Positions 1 through 5,300 of a stretch of 5,300 bases of DNA are shown one piece after another; the first letter of the stretch is position 1, and every line of letters begins with the position of its first letter. This stretch comes from TMED8 sp964468005 (GTDB lineage: Bacteria; Pseudomonadota; Alphaproteobacteria; Rhodospirillales; Casp-alpha2). The notes under the pieces are model-generated. The model saw nothing but the letters and a program-made list of their open reading frames with translations. It was not told where the DNA came from and did not search any database. The position numbers and the translations under genes are program-made. Where the stretch lies: the NCBI GenBank assembly GCA_964468005.1, contig CAYXUT010000196.1, forward strand, positions 1 to 5,300. The letters run 5' to 3'.

Positions 1-82
1 CGAAGCTTGAACAAAATGACGATTAGTCTGCCCTCAAATTTCCAAAAATTCCCATCATACCCTAAAAAATTGGCTGGCGATT
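1..82. other. AT-rich non-coding segment at left edge
   Basis: Positions 1-70 hold about 25 G/C in 70 bases (36 %), far below the genes to the right, with several A-runs and T-runs. I see no start codon followed by a plausible reading frame. The frame of the neighbouring oxidoreductase remnant stays open back to about position 20, but the residues it encodes there do not resemble the family and lack the glycine-rich NAD-binding loop. The base composition changes close to where the recognisable protein homology begins (about 74-83), which suggests a junction or an eroded gene end. The right part overlaps a possible terminator of the minus-strand tRNA. Confidence 0.5.
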
Positions 83-87
83 GCCAA
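64..87 (-). terminator. Possible weak intrinsic terminator downstream of tRNA-Gln
   Basis: Read on the minus strand, TTGGC (from 83-87) can pair with GCCAA (from 70-74) across an 8-base loop, followed directly by six T (from 64-69). An alternative inner hairpin TGGC-AATC-GCCA competes with it. The stem is short (5 bp; a further A-T helix is possible past a mismatch), so it would be a weak terminator. It lies about 225 bp beyond the tRNA 3' end in the right orientation, with nothing better in between. Confidence 0.3.
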
Positions 88-310
88 GTTTCATACCAAA
101 GCGCTGGCCGAAATCCCAGGCGCCGAGTTAGTCGCCAGCTATTCACGCCGCGATGACGCCGTCTCCGACCTTGCCATCCGCCACGACGGCCGCGCCCATA
201 CGAACTTTGATACCTTTCTCACCTACGATGAATTGGTCGTGGTCGCCATTTGCATGCCGAGCAGCGCACATCTGGAACCCGCAATCTCTGCGGCACAAGC
301 CGACAAATAA
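83..310 (+). pseudogene. Gfo/Idh/MocA-family oxidoreductase remnant (both ends lost)
   Basis: The frame reads 75 codons to a TAA at 308-310 and matches the N-terminal Rossmann domain of the Gfo/Idh/MocA NAD(P)-dependent oxidoreductases. It contains AKFHTKALAEIPGAELVASY (helix 1 into strand 2), SRRDDAVSDLAIRHDGRAHT, and VVVAICMPSSAHLEPAISAA, equivalent to the family signature AICTPSxxHxE. Intact members have 330-400 residues. Here the preceding GxGxxG loop and start are missing, and no in-frame ATG, GTG or TTG exists upstream of the homology. Everything after the position of the usual GKHVxxEKP motif is also gone, so the catalytic Lys-Pro pair and the whole C-terminal domain are absent. Such a piece could not bind NAD or catalyse, so I call it a gene relic. 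The codons after the stop (GTT TGG) would still fit the family's KHVW before the tRNA begins. Family assignment is fairly sure; substrate is unknown. Confidence 0.7.
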
Positions 311-313
311 GTT

Positions 314-388
314 TGGCTGGGGTACCAGGACTCGAACCTGGAATAACGGAATCAGAATCCGTCGTGTTGCCAATTACACCATACCCCA
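314..388 (-). tRNA. tRNA-Gln (anticodon CTG)
   Basis: On the minus strand a complete 75-nt cloverleaf can be folded. The acceptor stem is TGGGGTA paired with TACCCCA (382-388 with 318-324), discriminator G at 317 and an encoded CCA at 314-316. The D-arm is GTGT/ACAC. The anticodon stem is ACGGA/TCCGT with loop TTCTGAT, which gives anticodon CTG and decodes CAG. The T-arm is CCAGG/CCTGG with loop TTCGAGT. The starting U and the UGGGGUA acceptor stem are typical of bacterial glutamine tRNAs, and the length equals that of E. coli glnV. It is transcribed divergently from rlmE, and its 3' end lies 3 bp from the stop of the oxidoreductase remnant. Confidence 0.96.
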
Positions 389-402
389 TGCGTTGGGACG
401 TC

Positions 403-430
403 TATTTAGCGAACCCGACGAAAAAGGCAA
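403..430 (-). promoter_or_regulatory. Possible promoter of tRNA-Gln
   Basis: On the minus strand, TTGCCT (425-430, -35-like, 4 of 6) is followed by a 16-bp spacer and TAAATA (403-408, -10-like, 3 of 6). The -10 ends 14 bp before the tRNA 5' end, which would give a short 5' leader suited to RNase P processing. An alternative -10, TATAGT (454-459), fits the consensus better but has no recognisable -35 and lies farther away. Confidence 0.35.
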
Positions 431-588
431 CACCCGCATGGTCCGCACCGCGAACTATACACCAACTCCGCGCTTCGGTGGGACGTAGATGATTGCTGCA
501 TCGCAAGGGCCGCAACCCTCACCTGGACAAAACCCAGCCGGGGCATCGAGCCTTCCCGTGGCGGCCGGCATCTGATACATCCCTCTTC

Positions 589-1368
589 ATGAGTGACGAT
601 GGATGCAACCGTACTCGTGGCCGGCCGGTCGCCGGTCGTGGCAAAAAGGGCAAGGGGCGCAGCGCGCGGGTATCGGGTCGCAACGTCTCGACCCGGGTGC
701 ATACTGCCAAGGGCCGCAAGACCTCTTCGACGCGTTGGCTGCAGCGCCAGTTAAACGACCCTTACGTGACCGAGGCCAAAAAGCTCGGTTACCGCTCACG
801 CGCCGCTTTCAAGCTAGTCGAATTAGATGATCAGTTTCGCTTCCTGAAACCTGGTAGGCAGGTGGTCGATCTCGGTGCCGCACCGGGTGGCTGGACCCAG
901 GTCGCGGTGGCACGCTGCAATGCCGATGCCGCGAACACGGATCCCGTCGGAAAGGTGGTCAGTCTCGATATCCTGGCCATGGAGCCAATTGCCGGAGCAA
1001 CGCTGATCGAGCACGATTTTCTCGATGACACGGCGCCGGAACAATTGGTCGAAGCACTTAGTGGCCCCGCCGACGTAGTGCTTTCTGACATGGCGGCCCC
1101 AGCCACAGGCCACAGGGCCACCGACCATCTGCGCATCATGGCGTTGTTGGAGACGGCACTCAATTTTACCTACCAAATATTAGGGCCTGGCGGCGCCTTC
1201 GTCGGCAAGGTATTGCAAGGCGGTACGGAGACTGACCTTTTGACGGTCATGAAACAGAACTTCCACACCGTGCGCCACGCCAAGCCACCGGCAAGCCGGG
1301 ACGGCTCGGCAGAGACTTACGTCATCGCGCTTGGGTTCCGCAGCCATAAGGGCAAAAGACAAGAATAG
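589..1368 (+). CDS. rlmE: 23S rRNA (uridine-2552) 2'-O-methyltransferase RlmE/FtsJ
   Basis: 259 aa cytoplasmic SAM-dependent enzyme of the RrmJ/FtsJ family, which methylates the ribose of U2552 in the A-loop of 23S rRNA during late 50S assembly. Visible features are a basic, probably disordered N-terminal tail (1-48, rich in R, K, G), then the family block KTSSTRWLQRQLNDPYV (44-60). The SAM-binding motif VVDLGAAPGGW is at 92-102 and LSDMAAP at 165-171. The K-D-K-E catalytic tetrad is intact at K75 (RSRAAFKL), D167, K207 (VGKVLQGG) and E242 (SAETYVIA). E. coli RlmE has 209 aa; the extra length is mostly the N-terminal tail, common in alphaproteobacteria. I chose ATG 589 because the frame upstream (open to a TTG at 493) does not resemble the family. 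No Shine-Dalgarno sequence precedes 589, so initiation may be weak or leaderless. The next gene starts 11 bp after the stop. Confidence 0.93.
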   Translation: MSDDGCNRTRGRPVAGRGKKGKGRSARVSGRNVSTRVHTAKGRKTSSTRWLQRQLNDPYVTEAKKLGYRSRAAFKLVELDDQFRFLKPGRQVVDLGAAPGGWTQVAVARCNADAANTDPVGKVVSLDILAMEPIAGATLIEHDFLDDTAPEQLVEALSGPADVVLSDMAAPATGHRATDHLRIMALLETALNFTYQILGPGGAFVGKVLQGGTETDLLTVMKQNFHTVRHAKPPASRDGSAETYVIALGFRSHKGKRQE

Positions 1369-1371
1369 GAG
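1367..1371 (+). promoter_or_regulatory. Ribosome binding site of the KPR-family gene, overlapping the rlmE stop
   Basis: AGGAG begins inside the rlmE TAG stop and sits 8 bp before ATG 1380. Its position suggests that ribosomes finishing rlmE help start the downstream gene (translational coupling). It also fixes 1380 as the start. Confidence 0.75.
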
Positions 1372-1379
1372 ACATCATC

Positions 1380-2306
1380 ATGAAGATTGCGGTCATGGCT
1401 GCCGGCGGGGTCGGCGGATATTTTGGCGCCAATTTAGCCAAAGCTGGCCATGAAATCAGCTTTATCGCGCGTGGTCGGCACTTGGACACCATTTGCAAAG
1501 ACGGTCTGAAAGTCGAAAGCCCCAATGGCAATATCCATCTCCAGTCCACCGTGGCGACGGACAACCCCGCCGATATCGGCCCGGTCGATGTCGTCATATT
1601 TGCGGTCAAGCTAGCGGACATGGAACCCGCCGCCGAGGCCTGCAGGCCGCTTTTGCGCGATGGCACGGCGGTGATCCCGTTCCTCAACGGTGTCGATGCG
1701 CCGGAGACCCTGGTTCGGGTGCTTGGTCCCGAATATGCTTGCGGTGGCGTTGCCTATATTTCGGCCCTGATATCGGCGCCTGGATGCATCCGACAGGTTG
1801 GCGAGTTTGCGCGGCTGGTGTTCGGCGAGATCGACGGTCGGCGCTCTGAACGCCTTCAGGCCTTCGAGACGGCATGCGCCGATTCGGGCATCAATCACCT
1901 GTATTCCGACGATATCGACGTGGCGCTCTGGGAGAAGTTTTCAGTTTTGGTGCCGATGAGCGGCATCACCGCCGGCGCCCGCTGCCCGATTGGGCCGATC
2001 CGTGCTGAGCCACTAGGGCGCAAGGTGTTCAAGGCTGCAATGGCCGAGGTCATTGCGGTGGGTAAGGCCAAGGGAATCGCCCTCCCCGACGACCTGATGG
2101 AGCGCCAACTCCATTTTTTCAACGGCTTACCCGATGAAATGAAGGCCTCCATGCTAGTCGATCTAGAGGCCGGAAAGGCCTTGGAAGCGCCATGGCTCTC
2201 GGGCGCGGTAACGCGCATGGGCCGCGAGGCCGGTGTTGCGACACCGGTCAACGACACGCTATACGCCATCCTGCAGCCGTACGCGGCGGGCACACTGTTG
2301 CCGTGA
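1380..2306 (+). CDS. Ketopantoate reductase family (PanE/ApbA-like) oxidoreductase
   Basis: 308 aa, the usual length for 2-dehydropantoate 2-reductases, which reduce ketopantoate to pantoate with NADPH in the pantothenate/CoA pathway. The N-terminal Rossmann domain begins MKIAVMAAGGVGGYFG and the C-terminal helical domain starts near residue 178. By alignment from memory with E. coli PanE, several key residues are kept: K77 (for K72), N103 in FLNGV (for N98), K186 in LWEKF (catalytic K176), S257 in ASML (S244) and E269 (E256). Two positions differ. The first glycine of the nucleotide-binding loop is Ala7, and the position of substrate-binding N180 is Leu190. Leucine there, followed by a PMSGITAGARCPIGPIR stretch, recalls the numerous alphaproteobacterial paralogues of unknown substrate. 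The family is therefore sure, but true PanE activity is not, and I leave the symbol empty. It probably shares a transcript with rlmE. Confidence 0.88.
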   Translation: MKIAVMAAGGVGGYFGANLAKAGHEISFIARGRHLDTICKDGLKVESPNGNIHLQSTVATDNPADIGPVDVVIFAVKLADMEPAAEACRPLLRDGTAVIPFLNGVDAPETLVRVLGPEYACGGVAYISALISAPGCIRQVGEFARLVFGEIDGRRSERLQAFETACADSGINHLYSDDIDVALWEKFSVLVPMSGITAGARCPIGPIRAEPLGRKVFKAAMAEVIAVGKAKGIALPDDLMERQLHFFNGLPDEMKASMLVDLEAGKALEAPWLSGAVTRMGREAGVATPVNDTLYAILQPYAAGTLLP

Positions 2307-2329
2307 GCACAAGTTCGATTTTATGCGGC

Positions 2330-2357
2330 TTGGAATCCCTTCCGGCATATGTATGAT
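2330..2357 (+). promoter_or_regulatory. Predicted promoter of guaB
   Basis: TTGGAA (2330-2335, 4 of 6 to the -35 consensus), a 16-bp spacer and TATGAT (2352-2357, 5 of 6 to the -10 consensus) lie in the 90-bp gap after the reductase gene. Transcription would begin near 2364, giving a leader of about 33 nt before ATG 2397. That would also place the upstream in-frame ATG at 2349 outside the transcript. No operator or riboswitch-like fold is apparent in so short a leader. Confidence 0.5.
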
Positions 2358-2386
2358 GGGGCGCCAACCCGACAAGCCCTTTCCTT

Positions 2387-2391
2387 GGAGG
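2387..2391 (+). promoter_or_regulatory. Ribosome binding site that fixes the guaB start
   Basis: GGAGG lies 5 bp before ATG 2397, a strong Shine-Dalgarno match. The longer reading frame from ATG 2349 would have this site inside its coding region and no such site of its own, so 2397 is preferred. Confidence 0.8.
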
Positions 2392-2396
2392 TTGGC

Positions 2397-3875
2397 ATGG
2401 AAGATATCCTTGAAGCATTGACATTCGATGACGTACTTCTGGTGCCGGCCAAATCCGACGTGCTGCCGCATGAAACCGATACCAGGACGCGCCTGACCCG
2501 TACCGTTGAACTTGGCATTCCGCTGGTGTCGTCAGCCATGGACACGGTCACCGAAAGCAGCCTCGCCATCGCGCTGGCGCAGGCTGGCGGCATCGGGGTC
2601 ATCCACAAGAACCTGGAACCTAATGAGCAGGCCGGCGAGGTCAAGGCCGTGAAGAAGTTCGAGAGCGGCATGGTGGTCAACCCGCTGACCCTAACACCGA
2701 ACGCCACCCTTGCCGATGCCTTGACCTTGCAACAACAGCATGGATATTCGGGCTTTCCCGTGGTCGAGACCGATAGCGGAAAACTGGTTGGGATCCTGAC
2801 AAACCGCGACGTGCGCTTCGCCGACAAACCGGGCCAGCCAGTCAGTGAACTGATGACCGCACACACGGATGAGAACCCGCTGATTACGGTCAAGGAAGGC
2901 ATCTCGCGCGAAGACGCCAAGAAACTTCTGCACAAGAACCGCATTGAACGGCTATTGGTGGTCGATGACGATTTCTGTAGCATTGGACTGATTACCGTTA
3001 CCGACATCGAAAAGGAACAACAGCACCCTAACGCCTGCAAGGATGAAAACGGCCAGCTCCGCGTCGCCGCAGCAACCGGTGTTGGCAACGCGGGCATCTA
3101 CCGCGCCGAGATGCTTCTCGATGCCGGCGTCGATGTCATCGTCGTCGATACGGCACACGGCCATTCCACCGGGGTCATTAAAGCGGTCAGCGAGATCAAG
3201 AAGCTTTCCAACCGGGCCCAGGTGATCGGCGGCAACATTGCGACCTGCCAGGCGGCGCGGGAGTTAATCGATGCGGGCGCCGACTGCGTCAAGGTCGGCA
3301 TCGGCCCCGGCACCATTTGCACGACACGTATGGTCGCCGGCGTCGGTATGCCCCAGTTAAGCGCCATCATGGACGTCGCAGAGATCTGCCAGGAGGCAGA
3401 CATTCCGTTTATTGCCGACGGCGGTATAAAGTATTCCGGCGACGTCGCCAAAGCCATTGCTGCCGGTGCCGAATGCGTGATGATCGGATCACTATTCGCA
3501 GGCACCGACGAGAGCCCCGGTGAAGTGTTCCTCTACCAGGGGCGATCGTACAAATCGTACCGGGGCATGGGGTCCATCGGCGCTATGGCACGTGGCTCAG
3601 CCGACAGATACTTCCAGGCCGAAGTCTCTGATAAGCTGAAACTGGTTCCCGAAGGCATCGAAGGCCGGGTGCCGTACAAAGGCCCCGTCGGCACCATCCT
3701 GCATCAACTGGTTGGCGGGCTGAAAGCGTCGATGGGCTACACCGGCTCGAAGACCATCTCTGATCTCCGAAACAATACGGAGTTCCGCCGCATCACCAAC
3801 GCTGGGCTTCGCGAAAGCCACGTGCACGATGTCACCATCAGCCGCGAAGCGCCGAACTACGGTAGCCGCAACTAG
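2397..3875 (+). CDS. guaB: Inosine-5'-monophosphate dehydrogenase
   Basis: 492 aa (E. coli GuaB has 488). It oxidises IMP to XMP with NAD+, the committed step of guanine nucleotide synthesis, in the cytoplasm as a tetramer or octamer. The start MEDILEALTFDDVLLVPAKS and the end ESHVHDVTISREAPNY are typical. The TIM-barrel catalytic domain is interrupted by two CBS motifs (about 92-141 and 151-206), the regulatory Bateman module that binds purine nucleotides. Key sites are intact: NAD-contacting D251 in DTAHGHS, the K+/IMP loop GIGPGTICTT (301-310) with catalytic C308, IADGGI (339-344), YRGMGSIGAM (388-397), and the mobile-flap pair R404-Y405. It has its own probable promoter and ribosome binding site. 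In many alphaproteobacteria I recall rsmB and guaA following guaB; here an acyl-CoA dehydrogenase follows after 30 bp. Nothing suggests loss of function. Confidence 0.97.
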   Translation: MEDILEALTFDDVLLVPAKSDVLPHETDTRTRLTRTVELGIPLVSSAMDTVTESSLAIALAQAGGIGVIHKNLEPNEQAGEVKAVKKFESGMVVNPLTLTPNATLADALTLQQQHGYSGFPVVETDSGKLVGILTNRDVRFADKPGQPVSELMTAHTDENPLITVKEGISREDAKKLLHKNRIERLLVVDDDFCSIGLITVTDIEKEQQHPNACKDENGQLRVAAATGVGNAGIYRAEMLLDAGVDVIVVDTAHGHSTGVIKAVSEIKKLSNRAQVIGGNIATCQAARELIDAGADCVKVGIGPGTICTTRMVAGVGMPQLSAIMDVAEICQEADIPFIADGGIKYSGDVAKAIAAGAECVMIGSLFAGTDESPGEVFLYQGRSYKSYRGMGSIGAMARGSADRYFQAEVSDKLKLVPEGIEGRVPYKGPVGTILHQLVGGLKASMGYTGSKTISDLRNNTEFRRITNAGLRESHVHDVTISREAPNYGSRN

Positions 3876-3905
3876 CGAAACGTCCATAGTGGTGGCAAGT
3901 GGACA

Positions 3906-5060
3906 ATGACCGGCGTACACAAAAGCATTTACTTCTCCGAAGAGCACGAAATGCTACGCGACCAGATCCGGCGCTTCATCACCGAAAAAGTCTTACCTAA
4001 TGGCGAATCCTGGGAAGCGGAAGGCATGATCCCGCGTGGCGTGCTCCGGGAAATGGGAGAACTGGGCCTTTTCGGTATCCGCTACCCAGAACAATACGGC
4101 GGTTCCGATCTCGATATGCTAGCCACCGTGGTGCTGGCCGAAGAACTGGGGCGCTGCACCTTCGGCGGTTTCGCAGTTACCGTACTGGTCCACACTGACA
4201 TGGCCTCACCACATCTGGTCAACGCCGGTAACTCGACACAATTGGCCAAGTACCTGCCGAACGTAATCAAAGGCAACCTAATCACCGCCGTCGCCGTCAC
4301 TGAGCCGGACGCGGGATCGGACGTCGTCGCCCTCAAAACCCGCGCGGAGAAAGAGGGGGAAAATTGGGTACTTAACGGATCGAAGATGTTCATCACCAAC
4401 GGCGTGCATGGCGATCTTTATTTCGTTGCCGCACGCACCAATTCCGACGCTAAAGGCTCACGCGGCATCACCATGTTCATCGTCGAGAAGGAGACGCCCG
4501 GATTCTCGGTGGGGCGTGCGCTCAACAAAATGGGTTGGCACTCGTCCGACACGGCAGAACTGGTGCTCGACAATTGCCGCATACCTAATGAAAACGTGCT
4601 CGGTGCAGTCGATCAGGGCTTCTACGCGATCATGAAGAACTTCCAGAACGAGCGTATCGTAATCGGTGCTCAGGCCATCGGCGAGGCTCAGAAAGCGATC
4701 GAACTAACGCTGGAATACGTCAAGGAACGCAAGGCTTTCAATCAAACGCTATGGGATAAGCAAGCCATCCGCCAGCGCCTAGCCGAACGCTTGGCCCAGG
4801 TCGAGGCAGGCCGGCAACTGGTCTATCACGCAGCATGGCTGGACGTGCAAGGCGAGGATTGCGTCAAGGAAGTCTCGATGGTCAAAGCCTATTGCGCGGA
4901 ATTGGCCAATCGTGTCATGTACGATTGCCAGCAGTTCCACGGTGGCTTGGGCTATATCAAGGGATCCGCCATTGAGCGAATGGTGCGCGACGCCCGTATC
5001 CTTTCCGTGGGTGGTGGAGCTACCGAAGTAATGTTTGAAGAGATAGCCAAACGGTTGTGA
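3906..5060 (+). CDS. Acyl-CoA dehydrogenase (FAD-dependent)
   Basis: 384 aa, full length for the family. It would oxidise an acyl-CoA to the trans-2-enoyl-CoA and pass electrons to electron-transfer flavoprotein in fatty-acid or branched-chain breakdown. The N-terminal helical domain (about 8-120) begins YFSEEHEMLRDQIRRF. The middle beta domain carries AVTEPDAGSDV (130-140) and GSKMFITNG (158-166). The C-terminal helical domain carries YVKERKAF (271-278), QFHGGLGY (343-350) and RDARILSVGGGATE (361-374). The position of the catalytic Glu of medium-chain enzymes (YEGT) is Gly370 here. E249 in QNERIVIG aligns with the alternative catalytic Glu of isovaleryl-CoA and long-chain dehydrogenases, so it is the probable base. 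This favours a branched- or long-chain substrate, but I cannot name it. ATG 3906 fits the family start; its ribosome binding site is modest (GGTGG 10 bp upstream). It could be read through from guaB. Confidence 0.93.
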   Translation: MTGVHKSIYFSEEHEMLRDQIRRFITEKVLPNGESWEAEGMIPRGVLREMGELGLFGIRYPEQYGGSDLDMLATVVLAEELGRCTFGGFAVTVLVHTDMASPHLVNAGNSTQLAKYLPNVIKGNLITAVAVTEPDAGSDVVALKTRAEKEGENWVLNGSKMFITNGVHGDLYFVAARTNSDAKGSRGITMFIVEKETPGFSVGRALNKMGWHSSDTAELVLDNCRIPNENVLGAVDQGFYAIMKNFQNERIVIGAQAIGEAQKAIELTLEYVKERKAFNQTLWDKQAIRQRLAERLAQVEAGRQLVYHAAWLDVQGEDCVKEVSMVKAYCAELANRVMYDCQQFHGGLGYIKGSAIERMVRDARILSVGGGATEVMFEEIAKRL

Positions 5061-5192
5061 GGCCTCGCATCCGACGGCTTACACGCCGGTCAATCCCGTC
5101 ACTCTCAAACTTTTCTAGAACGATTTTGATAACTCATAAACCGTGCCGGATATCATCCTAGCGACACAGGCTAAAATCAGCTCCAGCTACTT
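5061..5192. other. Intergenic gap, AT-rich in the middle
   Basis: No gene is supported here. Positions 5101-5140 hold only about 11 G/C in 40 bases. A CGGC/GCCG pairing near 5074-5089 and GACGG/CCGTC (5073-5077 with 5096-5100) could form a loose hairpin after the dehydrogenase, but neither leads into a T-run, so I do not call a terminator. An 8-bp palindrome TTCTAGAA is at 5113-5120, with no known role. Confidence 0.4.
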
Positions 5193-5300
5193 TCACATAG
5201 CCTCGGCGACAGCAATTCGCACATCATCGTGCTGTTCCAACGTGACATCAATCACGATGGTCGAGAGGGAGGGCCAGAAATCGGCGCTTGGACAACAACG
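5193..5300 (-). CDS. Possible 3' end of a convergent gene, unidentified (partial)
   Basis: On the minus strand a frame is open from the window edge for 35 codons to a TGA at 5193-5195. The last residues include FWPSLSTIVIDVTLEQHDDV and then RIAVAEAM. About 60 % of third codon positions are G or C, mildly in favour of coding. The ending QHDDVRIAVAEAM faintly recalls HEAT-type repeats (DxxVRxAAAEAL), but one possible repeat in so short a piece proves nothing. Two frames on the opposite strand are also open across this stretch, so coding strand is uncertain. If real, the gene points toward the acyl-CoA dehydrogenase and continues beyond the window. Confidence 0.25.
   Translation of the reverse strand, partial: RCCPSADFWPSLSTIVIDVTLEQHDDVRIAVAEAM

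Noticed and set aside
153..492. Forward reading frames covering 153-492
   Set aside because: They run in other frames through the oxidoreductase relic and antisense through the tRNA-Gln gene, and their products resemble nothing; chance openings.
493..588. N-terminal extension of rlmE from TTG 493
   Set aside because: The extra 32 residues do not resemble RlmE N-termini, and the start is a rare TTG; ATG 589 gives a typical family length.
406..702. Minus-strand frame of 98 codons between the tRNA and rlmE
   Set aside because: It overlaps the tRNA promoter region and the start of rlmE, has no family resemblance and no good ribosome binding site.
2349..2396. GuaB start 16 codons upstream at ATG 2349
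   Set aside because: That ATG overlaps the predicted -10 box, the extension contains the strong GGAGG site, and GuaB proteins normally begin close to the EALTFDDVLL motif.
2321..3097. Long minus-strand frame (258 codons) opposite guaB
   Set aside because: Serine-, valine- and proline-rich translation typical of the antisense of a GC-rich gene; guaB on the + strand is unmistakable.
5073..5100. Hairpin after the acyl-CoA dehydrogenase as an intrinsic terminator
   Set aside because: The possible stems are short with mismatches or a large loop and are not followed by a T-run.
1..5300. A previously undescribed defence, mobile or biosynthetic system
   Set aside because: No repeats, reverse transcriptase, nuclease, toxin-antitoxin pair, integrase or cargo cluster is visible; the four complete protein genes belong to well-known families.

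Overview
The window looks like a chromosomal stretch of an alphaproteobacterium, perhaps of the Rhodospirillales type. The basis is the style of the RlmE protein (a basic N-terminal extension leading into a KTSSTRWLQRQLNDPYV block), the GC-leaning codon use and the GuaB sequence. This is inferred from remembered family sequences, not from a search. No mobile-element gene, CRISPR array or phage gene is visible. The core is housekeeping and metabolic, and I see no convincing new system.

Left edge (1-388): an AT-rich stretch of about 36 % GC (1-70) runs into a start-less fragment of a Gfo/Idh/MocA-family oxidoreductase (83-310, + strand). The fragment has lost its NAD-binding glycine motif and everything after the fourth strand of the Rossmann fold. 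Its stop lies 3 bp from the 3' end of a tRNA-Gln(CTG) gene on the minus strand (314-388). A possible tRNA promoter lies at 403-430 and a weak hairpin plus T-run terminator at 64-87, both on the minus strand. A decayed gene ending at a tRNA 3' end suggests a past recombination or integration event.

Middle and right (589-5060): four + strand genes follow. rlmE (23S rRNA 2'-O-methyltransferase) is 11 bp from a ketopantoate-reductase-family oxidoreductase whose ribosome binding site overlaps the rlmE stop, so these two are probably cotranscribed. guaB (IMP dehydrogenase, first step from IMP to GMP) follows after 90 bp with its own plausible promoter and a strong ribosome binding site. An acyl-CoA dehydrogenase starts 30 bp after guaB. 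rlmE and guaB are growth-linked functions (ribosome maturation and guanine nucleotide supply). The reductase and the acyl-CoA dehydrogenase have no obvious functional link to them.

Right edge (5061-5300): an AT-rich intergenic gap of about 130 bp, then a possible 3' end of a convergent minus-strand gene (5193-5300) that runs off the window and is weakly supported.
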